NCBI GenBank assembly: GCA_004802725.1
Contig: SGPM01000027.1
Coordinates: forward strand, 62,001 to 126,000
Reading direction: 5' to 3'
DNA: 64,000 bases
DNA from: Antrodiella citrinella
Lineage: Eukaryota > Basidiomycota > Agaricomycetes > Polyporales > Steccherinaceae
The notes below the pieces were generated by a model that worked only from the letters and a program-made list of their open reading frames with translations, ran no database searches and was not told the origin of the DNA. A program made the translations under genes and the position numbers. Positions 1-17,125 of this stretch are shown piece by piece. How positions within the stretch are numbered: position 1 is the stretch's first letter; every line of letters starts with the position of its first letter.

Positions 1-1175
1 AAAAGCTCGCAAACGACACAAGTCTGAGCACGCACATATCGAACAGTTTGATAGCATCCTCGTAATTGATGAGACCCGATAAGAGTATTTCAGGAGCAGC
101 TTGTCGTTCCACTATGAGTCGACGCAGCTCCAAATTTGTGGAAGGTCCTGAGATGTATGAGCAGACATCGATACAACGTATTTCATGAGAAATACCTGGC
201 TGAAAATAAGACCTGGAACCGATCCCTCCTTCGACTCTGAGGTCCCTGCAGTCCTCATCCGTTGTGGCGTGTGATCCGGGAGTTGGAGACTGGTGGCGAT
301 TACACGATAACGCAGTAGAAGCAAGGATACCAGCTGGTGCAGATCCTCCCGGCGTGAAGTTCAACTGACGTAGAATGGATTTTTTATCCGCTCCCTCTTC
401 ATCGTCTTCTCCATCATCGTCGCTCACTGGTCCATCTTCCAAGGCTGAAACATCCACTTTGTACTTAACACTATTCCTGTTTCTTTCTAGCCAAGCGAGG
501 ACAGCTTGATGTTTGGCTCTGTGAGCGGGCGTCAAGGCAAGTTTGGACGGGACAATGGACATAGGTGTAGCCAGCGAAGGAGGTGGGTTCAAACGACCGA
601 GGAGCTGGTCAATCTTCGCGTCTTTCTCCCGGATCTGTTTGCGTAGAATGTCACTCATACTGAAAGCGCTAGGTGAGAAAGCGATAAAATCTCGTTCAAA
701 TGGTCATTTTCTTACCCCGGTGACCTCGGTTTGCGACCAAGCACGATACACTCATATCCGCCGACAATACATCTGGCGCACCGGTCATCGTTATCGACGA
801 AAGTGCATCTCATCTGTAGATCCCGCTGAGTACGTATGACCACATCACGAGAGAAAAAAAGCTTGCCTTGACTTTCTTGCACCTAGTACAGGCACCGTTG
901 GGTCTTGGTCGAGGAGGTGGCGGTGGCTGAGTGCCGGTTTGTAGATGGTTCGTCAAATCTGCACTGTCTGCAAAACCGAGCTCTCCGGGCCTGCTGGTCA
1001 CATATCTACCCGATAGAACATCCACCAAACCTGTATTTGATGACCCTTGCAGTTGAATTGAATTACTCCCTTGGAGGTTCAAGTCGTGATCATGAGTGAG
1101 AAGTCTATGAAGAGCTGAAGGGGGGTCCATCGAAACGAGCTGTACGTTTACGACTGATGGACCCGTTGAGGACAT
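1..1175 (-). CDS. Zn2Cys6 transcription factor (partial, runs off left edge)
   Basis: Fungal zinc-cluster DNA-binding regulator. Exons read as 1175-867, 813-716 and 668 to near the window edge. Splicing gives a cluster with spacing C-X2-C-X6-C-X8-C-X2-C-X6-C: CTRC, then KKVKMR, then a Cys, ending near VGGYEC. A short linker follows (RKPRSPG), then a predicted coiled coil (ILRKQIREKDAKIDQLLGRL), an acidic stretch (SDDDGEDDEEGADKK) and the start of the regulatory region (RRLIVERQAAPEILLSGL). An intron probably begins near base 34, and the rest lies outside the window. The first intron uses a GC donor inside the zinc cluster. The ATG at 1175 (MSSTGPSVV) is preferred; a second ATG at 1130 is possible, and an upstream exon cannot be excluded. 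Target genes are unknown. Confidence 0.82.
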
Positions 1176-2687
1176 ATAAGTCGCATTTGCAAAAGAAGAG
1201 TGGAGATTCTCCTGTAAGCACAGCGGTGACAGATAGAAATGAGGGTTCACCGGATGGTGTATTGTATGGGCTGACAAAGCCTCGTCACATGCATATGAAT
1301 CTATGTCCAGTGAATAAAATGAACAGACAGTCCGAATGAATACGTGCCAAAGCAGACATCGAAGACGGTCGTATAATGTACCTCCAAAAAAACTTCAATC
1401 AGGACCACGAGTCGGGAGAATTTGAGACTTGAAGGCAAGTCCTGCGTACACTGCTCGCATGTGTCATGATCCTGCGTAGTCTTGAGCTTAGACATCCGGT
1501 ACACATCTACCGTATTGAGATGTCAAGCGCAGTTCCCTGGCATGATTAGAACTGCCAATTTGATATCCTGGACCGGTGAATACGAGAAATGGACGCTCAC
1601 CGCTACTTTACCGGTTGCATTGTTGAAAATGATATCACGGGCGCAATTGGCTCACGGCGAATGGCAACTCTGCGCGTCAACATGTCGTGCCACCGATGAA
1701 CGTTGAACATTGAGTGGTTCGAGAGTCAGTTGGAACGTTGATGTGAACGAGCTTGTGGAAACAAATAGCTGTTCCGAAAGCAGGAGAGTACACAAATAGA
1801 AACACACAACGCGTACATACCTCACAACATCGCGTCCTCCGAGTCCCCGCCGACTCCCCGGGTATTCTGTCAGAGACACCCCGGAACTTGCTTCATAAAA
1901 GGGACAAGGGACATGGACCGTACTACCGTCGCAGAACGTTCTCGCAAAAATATATGTTCGCGAAACATGCATTCAATACAATGGGAGAAAGGGCTCCTGA
2001 TCCTCCAGGTGCATGAACGAAATAGTAGATCAGGCATCTATTGCTTGAATTAAGTACTGGTGGTTATGTTGAAATATATGATGAGGCAGTTCTCGTAGAT
2101 CAACAACGAATTTATCATTGATCCCGTTTTCGTAGATATTTCCCCCTCTCTCATGCGTTTGCAAATTGCAAGAGCTCAGCCAAACGCAATACATTCATTC
2201 TATTCCTACTGTCCTCAGGAATTCTAACAGGTTAGGCCTCTGGGAGTATTAGTACCTTTGGTTTGTGTTTCATCGGTGCTATAGTCCGCGTGTATGAGAT
2301 CTTGCCTCCGCATTCCTTTGTCCTTCTGAGTCATCACTGCGAGCAGTCATTTGGTAGAGGGCGGGGAGAGTTTGCGGTTCGTTCGGAGCTACATTCTGTA
2401 CTTAGATGCTTTTACCGTACGCATAGGCCGAGCGTGTAAACGGGAAAGCAAACCGGAATATATGTCTTCGAATTCCTCCTCCTCCTCCCCGTACCACGGC
2501 AAGGCAACTCACGCTCGGAAGGGGCAGCGACAATTGCAAGAGACTCCGTATTAGAATTTGGGCAAGTACTACACACATGCCAGATGAAAATATACAAAGC
2601 CGAAAGCGCAATACATACACACATTCAAGACTACTTCTAAATCTAAAGCCCAGATTCACATTGATACATTCATTTAGTGTCAGAGAC
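1176..2687. other. Intergenic, no gene recognised
   Basis: This lies between the 5' end of the zinc-cluster regulator and the 3' end of AROM. Only short overlapping reading frames without family motifs occur. A GAACGTTGAACA motif near 1698 resembles motifs at 13.0 and 16.4 kb. Confidence 0.5.
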
Positions 2688-7761
<5,074 letters not shown>

Positions 7762-8354
7762 GGTTGGGGTCAATGGGGCCGCAGAAATATGCAACACGGG
7801 AAGAGGTATTCTGCGAGTTTATGTTGATTTTTGACTGCCTTGTTTGATGCCTTGTGAAAACGTAGCCGGGATGAGAGCGGAATGCATCATACCTCCGTCC
7901 ACCGGTCGCAGATGACACTCAAGGTCAGCGATGTGAACAGTCAGATGGGCAGTTCAAAGCAGCCGAGATGAGAATAACAATCAAAGATCGTTCAAGACGA
8001 ATGAGACATGGAGATTCATTGGAGAACTTGGATGCATTGCGATTCCGAGTCATGAACAAAATATTATTAGGCGCCCATTCTATACTGAACGTCCGGATAA
8101 TGCCGACGTCACAAAGCCAATTCACGAGCAAGATCTGGAAGCATGTGCTTGGGTCTAGTGAATCAAAAGCCGACAACGTTCGGGAGGGGATTTCGGCTCA
8201 TTGGGCAATTTTTGATTTTGCGCCTATACAAGACACGTTCATGAACATTCACAGCGATCAGCACGGTCAGCCTCTGGACGCGAAACCTTGGGATCGGCCT
8301 ATAGAATATATATAAAGTAAGTACTATAACAGTAGAGAGAATACAAAGAAGTTG
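7762..8354. other. Intergenic, upstream of AROM
   Basis: About 590 bp holding the AROM promoter side and the 3' flank of the first seven-helix protein gene. I see no gene or clear core-promoter element. Confidence 0.5.
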
Positions 8355-9692
8355 TCATCGAGGTTCAATTTTGATTTCCAAGCCATTGTTCGCCTTGACA
8401 TCAGAAAAGGCTGACGAGTCACCGCCAAAATACTGGAATTGGGCCAGATCAACCGACACGGACTTCATCTCCAGTTCTGCCTCCCGACGTCCACCAGATA
8501 ACGCCATACTCGAAACGATATTCTGACGCGTACTTTCCAACCCGCCAACGGACAACCGCCCGTCTGATGCGAAGCCGATCCGGACAATAATCATGTTGAA
8601 CACGATGGAAATTATGGGAGATATCTGGCAATGACCAAGCGATGAAAACATGCTCTTGTGGATGCTAGAGGAGCGACTTACCAAGTCCAGAATGACATAA
8701 ACGCCGACGGAATTGACGACGAACGCAACGAGCGCAGCGATGATAGTCATAGAGTATATGGCGCCGGACTCGATGACCACAACGAGAATTGGTGTTAGTC
8801 GCTTTGAAGCCACAGATTCCGCGGTCTTCCTTCTGACGCTCCAAATTCGGTATGCCAAGAGACCTATTTCGTTACCATAAGCTCACGTGTTTATACGAGG
8901 ATCAACATGACTTACTAGTCGCCATGATATTCGTAGCTAACGTGGTAGAATACGTGGCGGTGATCCAGCGGCCTGTTTGGGGGGCAAATACGTTCTCGGG
9001 TTCTACGGATGCGGTGATAAAGGCGCGGTTCATGCCAATGGTAGCAGCTGCGAAACAACATTGTAGTTTCAGCTCCTCACGCTGTCATTACAATCTCCGG
9101 GACGTACCGAGCAAACCCAGCCAACATAAACAAGGAACTATAATAATTGGCCAACTCTGCCATACAACATGCGCACGATAGATCTATAGCAACACATGTG
9201 GGTTTCAGAGCCGCATTAGCAACCTAGTAATGAAAGAAGTACGCACAACAACTGCGTCCAAAATCAGTGTTTGGACATTATACAGAGCACCTTTGACGAT
9301 GAACGTGACTTCCGTGACATCAGAAAAGCAGCCCTCGACGCCGGATGGATAATTCGGTCCAGTCTTAATGAAACCCTTGATAAGTCGGGCGATGTTGACC
9401 GCGAATTCCTACAATGAAGTCTCGGCATCCGACACGCTGTCATGAGAACGACACTCACCGCTGTTGCAAGCAGAATGAGCGCGCACGACGCAGCGACCAT
9501 ACCCTTGTTCACGCGTGTTCTTCGCCGTTCACGAAGAATGAACATGGTCAACAGAAACATGAATACGACGATACCTTTATGAGAGAAATCTGTCAATTTC
9601 AAATGCATCTCGGGATTCGACCTTGTGGACGCACCGTATAGCATGCCCTGCACAGTGGTAGAAATGATACTTGCTTCTGCGAGTCTCAACAT
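8355..9692 (-). CDS. Seven-helix membrane protein, tandem copy 1
   Basis: Integral membrane protein of a family common in Agaricomycetes; function unknown. It starts at ATG 9692 (MLRLAEASIISTTVQGMLYG). Exon 1 is 9692-9635, exon 2 is 9574-9459 (VVFMFLLTMFIL helix) and exon 3 starts at 9408 (EFAVNIARLIKGF ... ALYNVQTLILDAVVV). Next comes IYRAHVVW, a motif recurring in this class, then LAYRIWSVRRKTAESVASKR and further helices. A hydrophilic C-tail ends at 8355 (NNGLEIKIEPR). The layout suggests seven helices with an intracellular tail, receptor-like but not shown to be a GPCR. It is paralogous to the next gene on the same strand, with matching intron positions (donor after MLYG, donor after LATA). 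Confidence 0.72.
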
Positions 9693-10855
9693 CTTGCGAC
9701 TTCCCTCTGGGCTCTGTTCGGTAGCGACTCTGCAAGTGGCAAGTCCTTCGACTCAAACGCGATTGATCACCCTAGCAGGATGGTAGGGTCATTAACGAAG
9801 AGACCGGCTCCAGGACCGCCTCGAACAAAAGGCATCGAGCTCCCGACGTAGCCACACCATGGTCGCACGCAGTTACGAACCGGCTTCCAAACAGTGCGAC
9901 CAAGAAAACCAACGACTGGGATACTTTGTGCAAGTCAAGGTGACTCACTTGTCATCAAGAGTTTGATCTATTATTTGTCTTGCGTCTGACTGGTTCTCAA
10001 AAGCTAGCTTCCAGGCTCCGTGAGAGTTGGTGTCTGGTGACCTGGAGAGTGAACACGTTCCGCGCCTCCCTACGCAAAATGAGACGAATGTTAACATCAT
10101 GGTTTGATCACCCATGAAACTATGATCATAGTTCTAGTGGGGAATATTCTGTGTTCGTAGGTCAGCATAAGCTTCACAAATAGAGGCAATGCTTCGTAGC
10201 ACCGTGAGATGAGCCAAGAAAAATGCACAGACAACGAGAGCGTCGGTGTGAACGCCTCGCGATCGATGATTCGCCGCGTTCCTTCAGAGTCCACGTGCCA
10301 CGTGATTAGACGTACACGAAGAGTTCTGAGTAAACAGCATCATGTCAATAGACATCATAGACGTAGTTCTGCAGCCTGCTAAATCGCGCAGACTCGGATG
10401 GTGATGAAGTATCCCGGAATGTCACGTTTGACTCGGAAGAGCAACGGGGCATAAAGGAAACAGAACGCACTGTCTTTAGACTCTTTACTGCGCATGAATT
10501 TTCAGTCTATGAATATACCAGGTGCATTCTGGTTTCAAGACCAGTGCATTCAAGAATCAGCATTATTATAATCAACGGCGGTGTGAGAGGCGCCGCAGTA
10601 GGGGGCGAGACATGGAAGTGTGCGGGAAAGCCAACAGGCGTCTGTTTTTGGACATCCACCGACGTCCACGTGGCCGAATTTCCAAAGGAGCACTGCTCGA
10701 GTTGTATGACTCTATGCGAGTCGAGTAAATGAACACCGTATAATTGTATCCGAGACCAAGTCCGAGACGTCTCCAAATCGAATTTTCTATCGAGTACTTA
10801 AAGTATACGTGCCAATGGTCGGAAACGCAAAGAGAGAACAACTCAGAGTCACAAA
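9693..10855. other. Intergenic between the two seven-helix paralogues
   Basis: About 1.16 kb with only short frames on either strand, none with a family motif. No third copy or remnant of the paralogous family could be recognised. Confidence 0.45.
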
Positions 10856-12242
10856 TCACAAGATTCTCAAAGCAGCCTTCGAGCCTGCAGTACCCAACCC
10901 ATCTTTCACATCCTCTTCGTTGATAGAAGTCCTATTCGAGCCCGTGACATTCCGGTCCGTCAAGTCAACTTCAAGCTCCAAAGATTTCATCTCAACGCCG
11001 TTCTCCCTCGTCCGACCCGCCCTGAACGCAGGTGGAGCTCGACTAGCTGTGCCAATTGTAGCGGTAAACTCTGCGTCTGGATGTAGGATCTGTGAATCGA
11101 GACCGGCGAGCATGGGGAGCCCGACTTTGGTGGCAAAACCAACCCGCACGACGATCAAGTTGAATACAATGGAGATGATGGGGGATATCTGTAGATGTAG
11201 ATGAGCATTGTGACGCACTGAAAGGTTGTGAGGAAACTCACCAAGTCGACCATAACATAGACGGCGCGTGAACCAGTAATGAATAGGCAAAGGGCGATGA
11301 AGATTGTTACTGAGTAGATGATACCCGACTCGATGACGACGCGAAGAATGATTGCCAGACGATCAGAAGACACAAACTCTGCAGCTCTACGGTTGACGCG
11401 CCAGATACGGTACGCAAGGAGGGCTACGAATACGTTAATACAAGACATGCAGAAGAAGTTTGGAAAATTTACCTGTAGCGAGTACATTAGTTGCCAATGT
11501 TGTCGCATACACCAATATTATCCATCCTTTCGTGTGAGGATCGAATACACTGTCAGTGTTAGGAGCCGCCGCCGCCAATGAATAATTAAGACCCGCGATG
11601 GAGGCTTCAAGGATCACATAAGGCACTTTGAAAAGAGGGGTAGGTCGTGAAGTGTGCTTACCCAGAAGAAGACACCAACCAAAAATCGGAATCAGAAGAA
11701 CCCACCAATTTTTCCAGACAACACGTGCACGGTAAATCTGTGGAAGCGGTCAATCATGTATAGCGAGTACCAGTGTAAAATGACATACCACAACCGCATC
11801 CAGAATCAATGTTTGCACGTTATACAGTGCACTCTTGAGAATGTACGTTTCTTCCGATATGTCCGCAAAAAAACCCTCAATGCCATCGAGGTGCTTTGGT
11901 CCGCTAGAAAGGAAACCATCTTGTAAACGCACAATGTTCACGATGAATTCCTGTGTACTGTTGATTAAGTGGCATATCACGATACAACCATGTCTGACGT
12001 ACCGCTGTAGCCAAAGATATGAGCGAAAACGACACCGTGATCATCGTCCGATTCAAACGTCGCCTTGATCGGTTTTGCATGAGAATGTACATAGTTAGGA
12101 TGAACATCATAAGAGCAAAGCCTGCGCGACCGAGTCCTTCAGCATGTCTTGGTCACGAAAGACAGAGAAGAAGCTCACCGTATAGCATGCCCTGCAAAGT
12201 GGTGGCTAGAATGCTCAACCTAGAGAGACGATACGCTAACAT
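10856..12242 (-). CDS. Seven-helix membrane protein, tandem copy 2
   Basis: Second member of the tandem pair. It starts at ATG 12242 (MLAYRLSRLSILATTLQGMLYG). Later exons read FALMMFILTMYILMQNRSRR, EFIVNIVRLQDGFLSSGP, ALYNVQTLILDAVVV, IYRARVVWKNWW, LAYRIWRVNRRAAEFVSSDR and VVIESGIIYSVTIFIALCL. A hydrophilic tail ends AGSKAALRIL at 10856. Shared blocks with copy 1 (LQGMLYG / VQGMLYG, the long ALYNVQTLILD block, IYRAxVVW, AYRIW-VxR) and shared intron sites show a tandem duplication. The tails are poorly conserved. Membrane location is inferred from the hydrophobic segments; substrate or ligand is unknown. A longer upstream frame exists beyond 12242 but lacks family motifs. Confidence 0.72.
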
Positions 12243-13971
12243 GTTGCCGCCGCCACACCAAATCCACTACGAGATTCGCTGTATGTCAGCTCCTGGCCCA
12301 CCCCATCTACGGGGCTCTGTGCTGGACGGAGGGCGGATATCAACACGTCCCAAACGACAGTGAGTACTTGTGGTAATAAAAGAGAGGTCGAAAGGCGAGA
12401 CACGTCGAAGTCCAGCTGTGTCACTGGCAGAACCAAACTGGCGGCGTGCAAAGGAATTTGTATTCTCGCTTTCCACTGATGACGGTCTAGGCTAAAAGGA
12501 GAGGAATGAAGCAAAGGGCGCGGTAACTGATGTCTCCAAGGAATCCAAGGACAAGTAACAAATCGGAAGACTTCGCGTATAGATTCTATAGAAGCAACTT
12601 CCGTGATCAACGCCGTTGCTTCGCTTTTGTTATACGCGGAATTGAGTTTGCACAGCGTTCTGAGTTCTAGATCTTGATTACATGGATCTCGCCCAACCAG
12701 AGGGGTGTCTGTGACCCGCATTCGCCGCAGCTTTGCCGCAGCTCGTCCTCTGGAGACTGGAGTAGGCGATTACAAGGATCCCGCCAGGCGGTGAATAGAG
12801 CCGGAGCCGTCCGTGTCATACGCGGGATACGAGCGACTGACGCGAACGGGCGGGGATTCAGTGTGGCGCCGTGCCCACCGGTCAAATGCGGTGGTATCGA
12901 GTGCAGGTTTGAGTATCTCTTCGTCTTAAATATGCACAAGTCCTCAGACATTGGAAACCTGAGATGACTCTAGGTGCGAATTGGATGGCATGCCATTTGC
13001 CGAACAGCAGCAACGTTGAACGTTGAACTCGAACCACATAGATGACAAGTATTCGAGCCTTGATTTGCCTTGTGATCGTCGAATGAACAGACGATCTACT
13101 TTCATTGTACTATATCCCATCGTATCTTCGTAACCACCAGAAGTTCGGATCCCCAGCCAAAATTCAAGCGCTGATCGAGAATCCTGGCTCCTCATTGGCT
13201 TAGGAGCCCATTTTACCAACTTGTGGTGGTTCCGAAGATACCGTGAGATATAGTATAGCATGCATTGCCCGCAGTTTTAGCATTGGTCCCCTTTTATCAG
13301 TTACGACCGACGAACTTTCTCGCTATGGCCATGCCCCTCCTCCCCGCTTTCTCACTTACCACCTTAATAGAGGAATGCTGACCTTCCCGATCGGAATACA
13401 CCAGCTCGCCACACGCCGGGTACCTGCCTATTTCCGACTACTTCCTGCTACCTCCTACTAAGTAGTTTCTACCCGCGAATCGCCCCGACCAATGAACGTT
13501 TCTGAGTTGAAGGACATCAGCACGTTTTTTCCGAGTTCACCAAACCGACAGAGATCGGAGCTGCTCGGGTCGGAGGACATCGGTTGCGGAGGGCAATGGC
13601 AAACGCCGATAATCATGACGACACGCGAAATTTATGAACAAAACATTGACAAAATCACGGAGCGAGAGTTGCTCTTCGTCTTCGTATTTCCCTCTCTAAA
13701 GCCTCAGAACTTCTTCAGTCGTCGTCGTTCAACGACCAGTAATTTCGAACGGGATGATGCAAATCTCTCGTGGTACGTGTGTTCGAATGTGCACTGTCGA
13801 AACCATGAAACGCCAAACTTATATCCAATCATCCAGCTCGTCTTGTCGGCCGAAGTCTCAGCCATTCCAGGCATCTGCCTCGCCCACAGACCGTCCTAGC
13901 CAGGGCCATTCATTCCACAGAGCCCTCATCTTCTCCACCCCTCCCGGTATGTGCCCGGTAGCTTTGTTCAG
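12243..13971. other. Intergenic, divergent promoter region with hairpin element
   Basis: This separates seven-helix copy 2 (-) from the NADH dehydrogenase (+). It holds a hairpin element at 13108-13255 and a CAACGTTGAACGTTGAAC motif near 13011. It probably also carries the unresolved first exon of the NADH dehydrogenase: an in-frame presequence-like stretch begins at an ATG near 13806, but joining it would need an implausible 25-bp intron. Another candidate is a short exon ending near 13772 (MMQISR). Confidence 0.45.
13108..13255. repeat. MITE-like inverted-repeat element, about 148 bp
   Basis: The first 41 bases and the reverse complement of the last 40-41 bases match at about 35 of 41 positions (both begin TACTATATC, share TATCTTCG and AACCACCA). 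The arms flank a spacer of about 66 bp with no coding capacity. Both ends show a TA dinucleotide, as Tc1/mariner-type elements would leave. It is read as a non-autonomous transposon remnant; no transposase is nearby. Confidence 0.6.
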
Positions 13972-16005
13972 TGCAGAGAGCTGTTCTCACGCGAAAATCA
14001 CAGTCACCGCCACCATACGTCCGATCTAAATGGCGGGGGTTCCTCCAGAACTTGGGACGAGTCACCCTTGTCACTATCCTGACCGCTGGAGGGGCTTTCT
14101 ACTATGTCGCACACAAAGAGAGGACTCCGGGAGAGCAGCTGCCGCATGACCCAGAAAAGAAGACTCTGGTCATTCTTGGAAGTGGTTGGGGAGCAACGAG
14201 TTTGCTGAGCAAGTTGGACACGAAGGACTACAATGTGGTACGTCGTGTCAACACTACGCAACAGTCATCACAATTTGAACTTCGACATGTGTTTCAGGTC
14301 GTTATCAGCCCAAAGAACTACTTCCTGTTCACTCCCTTGTTGCCGAGTGTTGCAGTCGGAACACTGAGCCCACGCTCGATTCTTCAACGTGAGCTTTCTC
14401 CTTGGCACTCTAGCGTCCAATGATCTTCAACTTGTGTACAGCTACTCGCTACGTGACGCGCCATAAGGCTCGCTCTGTGGCAGTCATTGAAGCCTCTGCC
14501 ACTGAAGTTGACGTACGTATCTTCGCTGTTATCTTTGAGGACTGGTAATGATGTCATAGTGCCTTTTCATAGCCAGACAACCAGACAGTCACTTTTGAGG
14601 GTGAGTTGCGAAACTGTGTACACCTCTGTCTCCAACTGATAATTGGCTTCAGATGACTCTGAGATCCAAGGTCTAGTATCTCACACCACCGTCAAGTATG
14701 ACTACTTGGTGTACGCTGTCGGTGCCGAGACACAAACCTTCAATATTCCCGGTGTTAGGGAGCACTCCTGCTTCATGAAGGAACTTGAGGATGCCGAGCG
14801 GATGCAACGACGGTTCAAGGACTGTGAGCGCAATTCAGTTCACTTGACTATAATAGATATGAGCTAAGCTTGTGCATCCAGGCCTTGAGTCCGCTGCGTT
14901 CCCTGGCCAGAGTGAGGACGAGGTCAACCGTCTGCTGCACATGGTTGTCGTCGGTGGTGGACCTACCGGTATCGAGCTGAGCGGTGAAATCCACGACTTC
15001 CTGGAGGAAGATCTTCGCTCGTGGTACCCTGAGCTCTCGTCACACGTGAAGATTTCCCTCGTTGAGGCGCTCCCCTCCGTGTTGCCCATGTTCTCCAAGA
15101 AGCTGATCAACTACACCGAGTCGACGTTCAAGGAGGCCAAGATCGACATCCTGACGAAGACGATGGTGACGGAGATCAAGGAGAAGAGCGTGGTCCTCCA
15201 GGGACCGGATGGTGTGAAGCGGGAGGTGCCTTGCGGTATGGTTGTGTGGGCTGCGGTACGTGACATTGAGTCTTGTCATGTGTTGTCACAACTGACATCT
15301 ACACCACTGTGTAGGGTAACACTTTGCGCAAGATCACGAAAGACCTGATCGCCAAGTACCCCGCCGTGCAGACCAACCGCCGCGGCATTGCCGTCGACGA
15401 GCATCTCCGCATGGTCGGAGTGCCCCACGGTAACATCTTCGCCCTCGGCGACTGCACCGCGACGTCCTACGCTCCCACCGCACCAGGTCGCCTCGCAGCA
15501 GGGGTCCTACCTCGCGCGTGTCCTGCGCCAGGTCGCCAAGCAAGATCAGGTGAAGGCGGACATCAGGTCGCTCGAGGCGCAGGGGCTCGAAGGTACGGAG
15601 CTGGAGATCAAGAAGAAGAGTTTGGAGAAGCAGTTGGAGAAGGTGTCGAAGTTGAAGCCGTTTGAGTACTCCCACCAGGGCTCTTTGGCTTACATTGGGA
15701 GCGACAAGGCTATTGCGGACCTTCCGTTCTCCACGGGTAACGTGCGTATCTTATGTCGAATGATGTGGCGCGTGTTGGGTTGCTGACGTGCTTTTTNGTG
15801 TAGCTGGCTACTGGAGGTGTGGCGACGTACCTGTTCTGGCGCAGTGCCTACCTCAGCAACCTGTTCTCCCTGCGCAACCGGACGCTGGTCGCCAGTGACT
15901 GGTTGAAGACCAAGATCTTCGGACGGTGCGTATTATATGTGTGTCTGCATATCGGACAACGGACTGATTGCTTTTGTCGTGTTCAGGGATGTGAGCCGTG
16001 ATTGA
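13972..16005 (+). CDS. Alternative (rotenone-insensitive) NADH:ubiquinone oxidoreductase, mitochondrial
   Basis: Type II NADH dehydrogenase (NDE/NDI class) of the inner mitochondrial membrane, passing electrons from NADH to ubiquinone without proton pumping. Confident coding begins at 13972 ([10 protein letters not shown], membrane helix [17 protein letters not shown]). FAD site: [17 protein letters not shown]. Then [35 protein letters not shown], the NADH site [42 protein letters not shown], a charged coiled coil, and a family-typical end FGRDVSRD. Introns include 14238-14297 and 14389-14441. The first exon with start codon and presequence is not resolved. Near 15483 one extra base moves PTAQVASQQG-type sequence out of frame: a sequencing error or a real frameshift. 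An N lies at 15797 inside an intron. Stop TGA at 16003-16005. Confidence 0.9.
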
Positions 16006-17125
16006 GCAGCTCGTAGCGGATGTCACTACGGACACTTCTGATTCGTTTGGGTTCTGTTGCAGTTTTTTTTCTTGCTTTGTCCCCTCTTATTTAGACTTAT
16101 TAGACTGCGTTACTCATTACTATGATCTTCGTTCGTACCTATACATACGTAGTACTGTAGTAGCTGCCACAGAGCACATCCATACACACATCCTTAGACG
16201 CTGTAGATGAATGGATATAACTTCACGATTTTCGTCTCCGCCACCGTCTGCTACCTCGATGTTGAATCTCGTCAAATCATCAATATACTCTCAAGTAACC
16301 GCACTCTCCCTTGGGACGGTCCCGTGTAGCTTTGCAGGTCGCAAGTCCAGGCAGATTCAACGTTCAACGTTCGACCGTCATCGTTACATAGAGTCCCCGA
16401 GTCTCTGTCCTTCACTTCGGCGAAGTGTCCGAGGGACGAATACGTGCACCGGGGAAACCCTGGCCATCATTGAACAATTTGAACTGACGCAGTACGTAGA
16501 GACGGACGCAAATAACTCATCGCTTGCAGACAAACCTAGAACTGTGTATGCCAGCACGAGTTCACATGAGAGGTCCAACAGGCTCAATACTTTTCTCCAG
16601 TAATGCGCAACCATAGGCCCGGGTATCGATGTTGTATATCTCATACGAACGTTCAAGCTTCAAAGCTTCAAGTTTATATCGGGCAAAGCAGTTTAAATCG
16701 ATCGGAGAACAAATTTATGCGGCTTTGAATACTTGCACACTCCACTCCTATATAATGTTCAGGTCGCGGTGTTCACCGACGCTGGCAAGACGCATACCAA
16801 GTATACAATATCTTGACTTCTTGGTAAACCTCGGTATTCGCCGCGCGACCCATAGCCAGAAGCTACAATTCATATACCTAACTCGAGCGCGTGACGCTGA
16901 ACGACACTGAAACTTATATCCGCAGTGCGCCCCCTCCTCCCTCTCGATCCCTTTCTGCCACTCCAAACCCAGTGCGGACAGGATGTTACACATATCGTAC
17001 AGATGTAGTCGTGAACGTATAAAAAGACGGGACCGGGGTCACCGGGCGGCTGCAATGGTCCTGATGGGCTTATCATCTTGAAGATCAGTCTGCCCCCAAA
17101 TCATTCGGATTCATTCCGTCTTGTT
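16006..17125. other. Intergenic, no gene recognised
   Basis: About 1.1 kb, AT-richer than the flanks. It holds TTCAACGTTCAACGTT near 16355, the reverse complement of a 16-base match at 13.0 kb, and a TATA box at 17018. No coding motif. Confidence 0.5.
17018..17025 (+). promoter_or_regulatory. Probable TATA box of the alpha/beta hydrolase gene
   Basis: TATAAAAA lies 101 bp upstream of the chosen ATG at 17126, in an otherwise GC-rich stretch. Assignment rests on sequence and position only. Confidence 0.5.

Noticed and set aside
12243..12721. Long minus-strand frame upstream of seven-helix copy 2
   Set aside because: It is in a different frame from the MLAYRL start and lacks the family motifs present from 12242 onwards.
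13806..13971. Presequence-like frame as first exon of the NADH dehydrogenase
   Set aside because: Joining it to the confident coding at 13972 would need a 25-bp intron, shorter than any credible intron here. Left unresolved.
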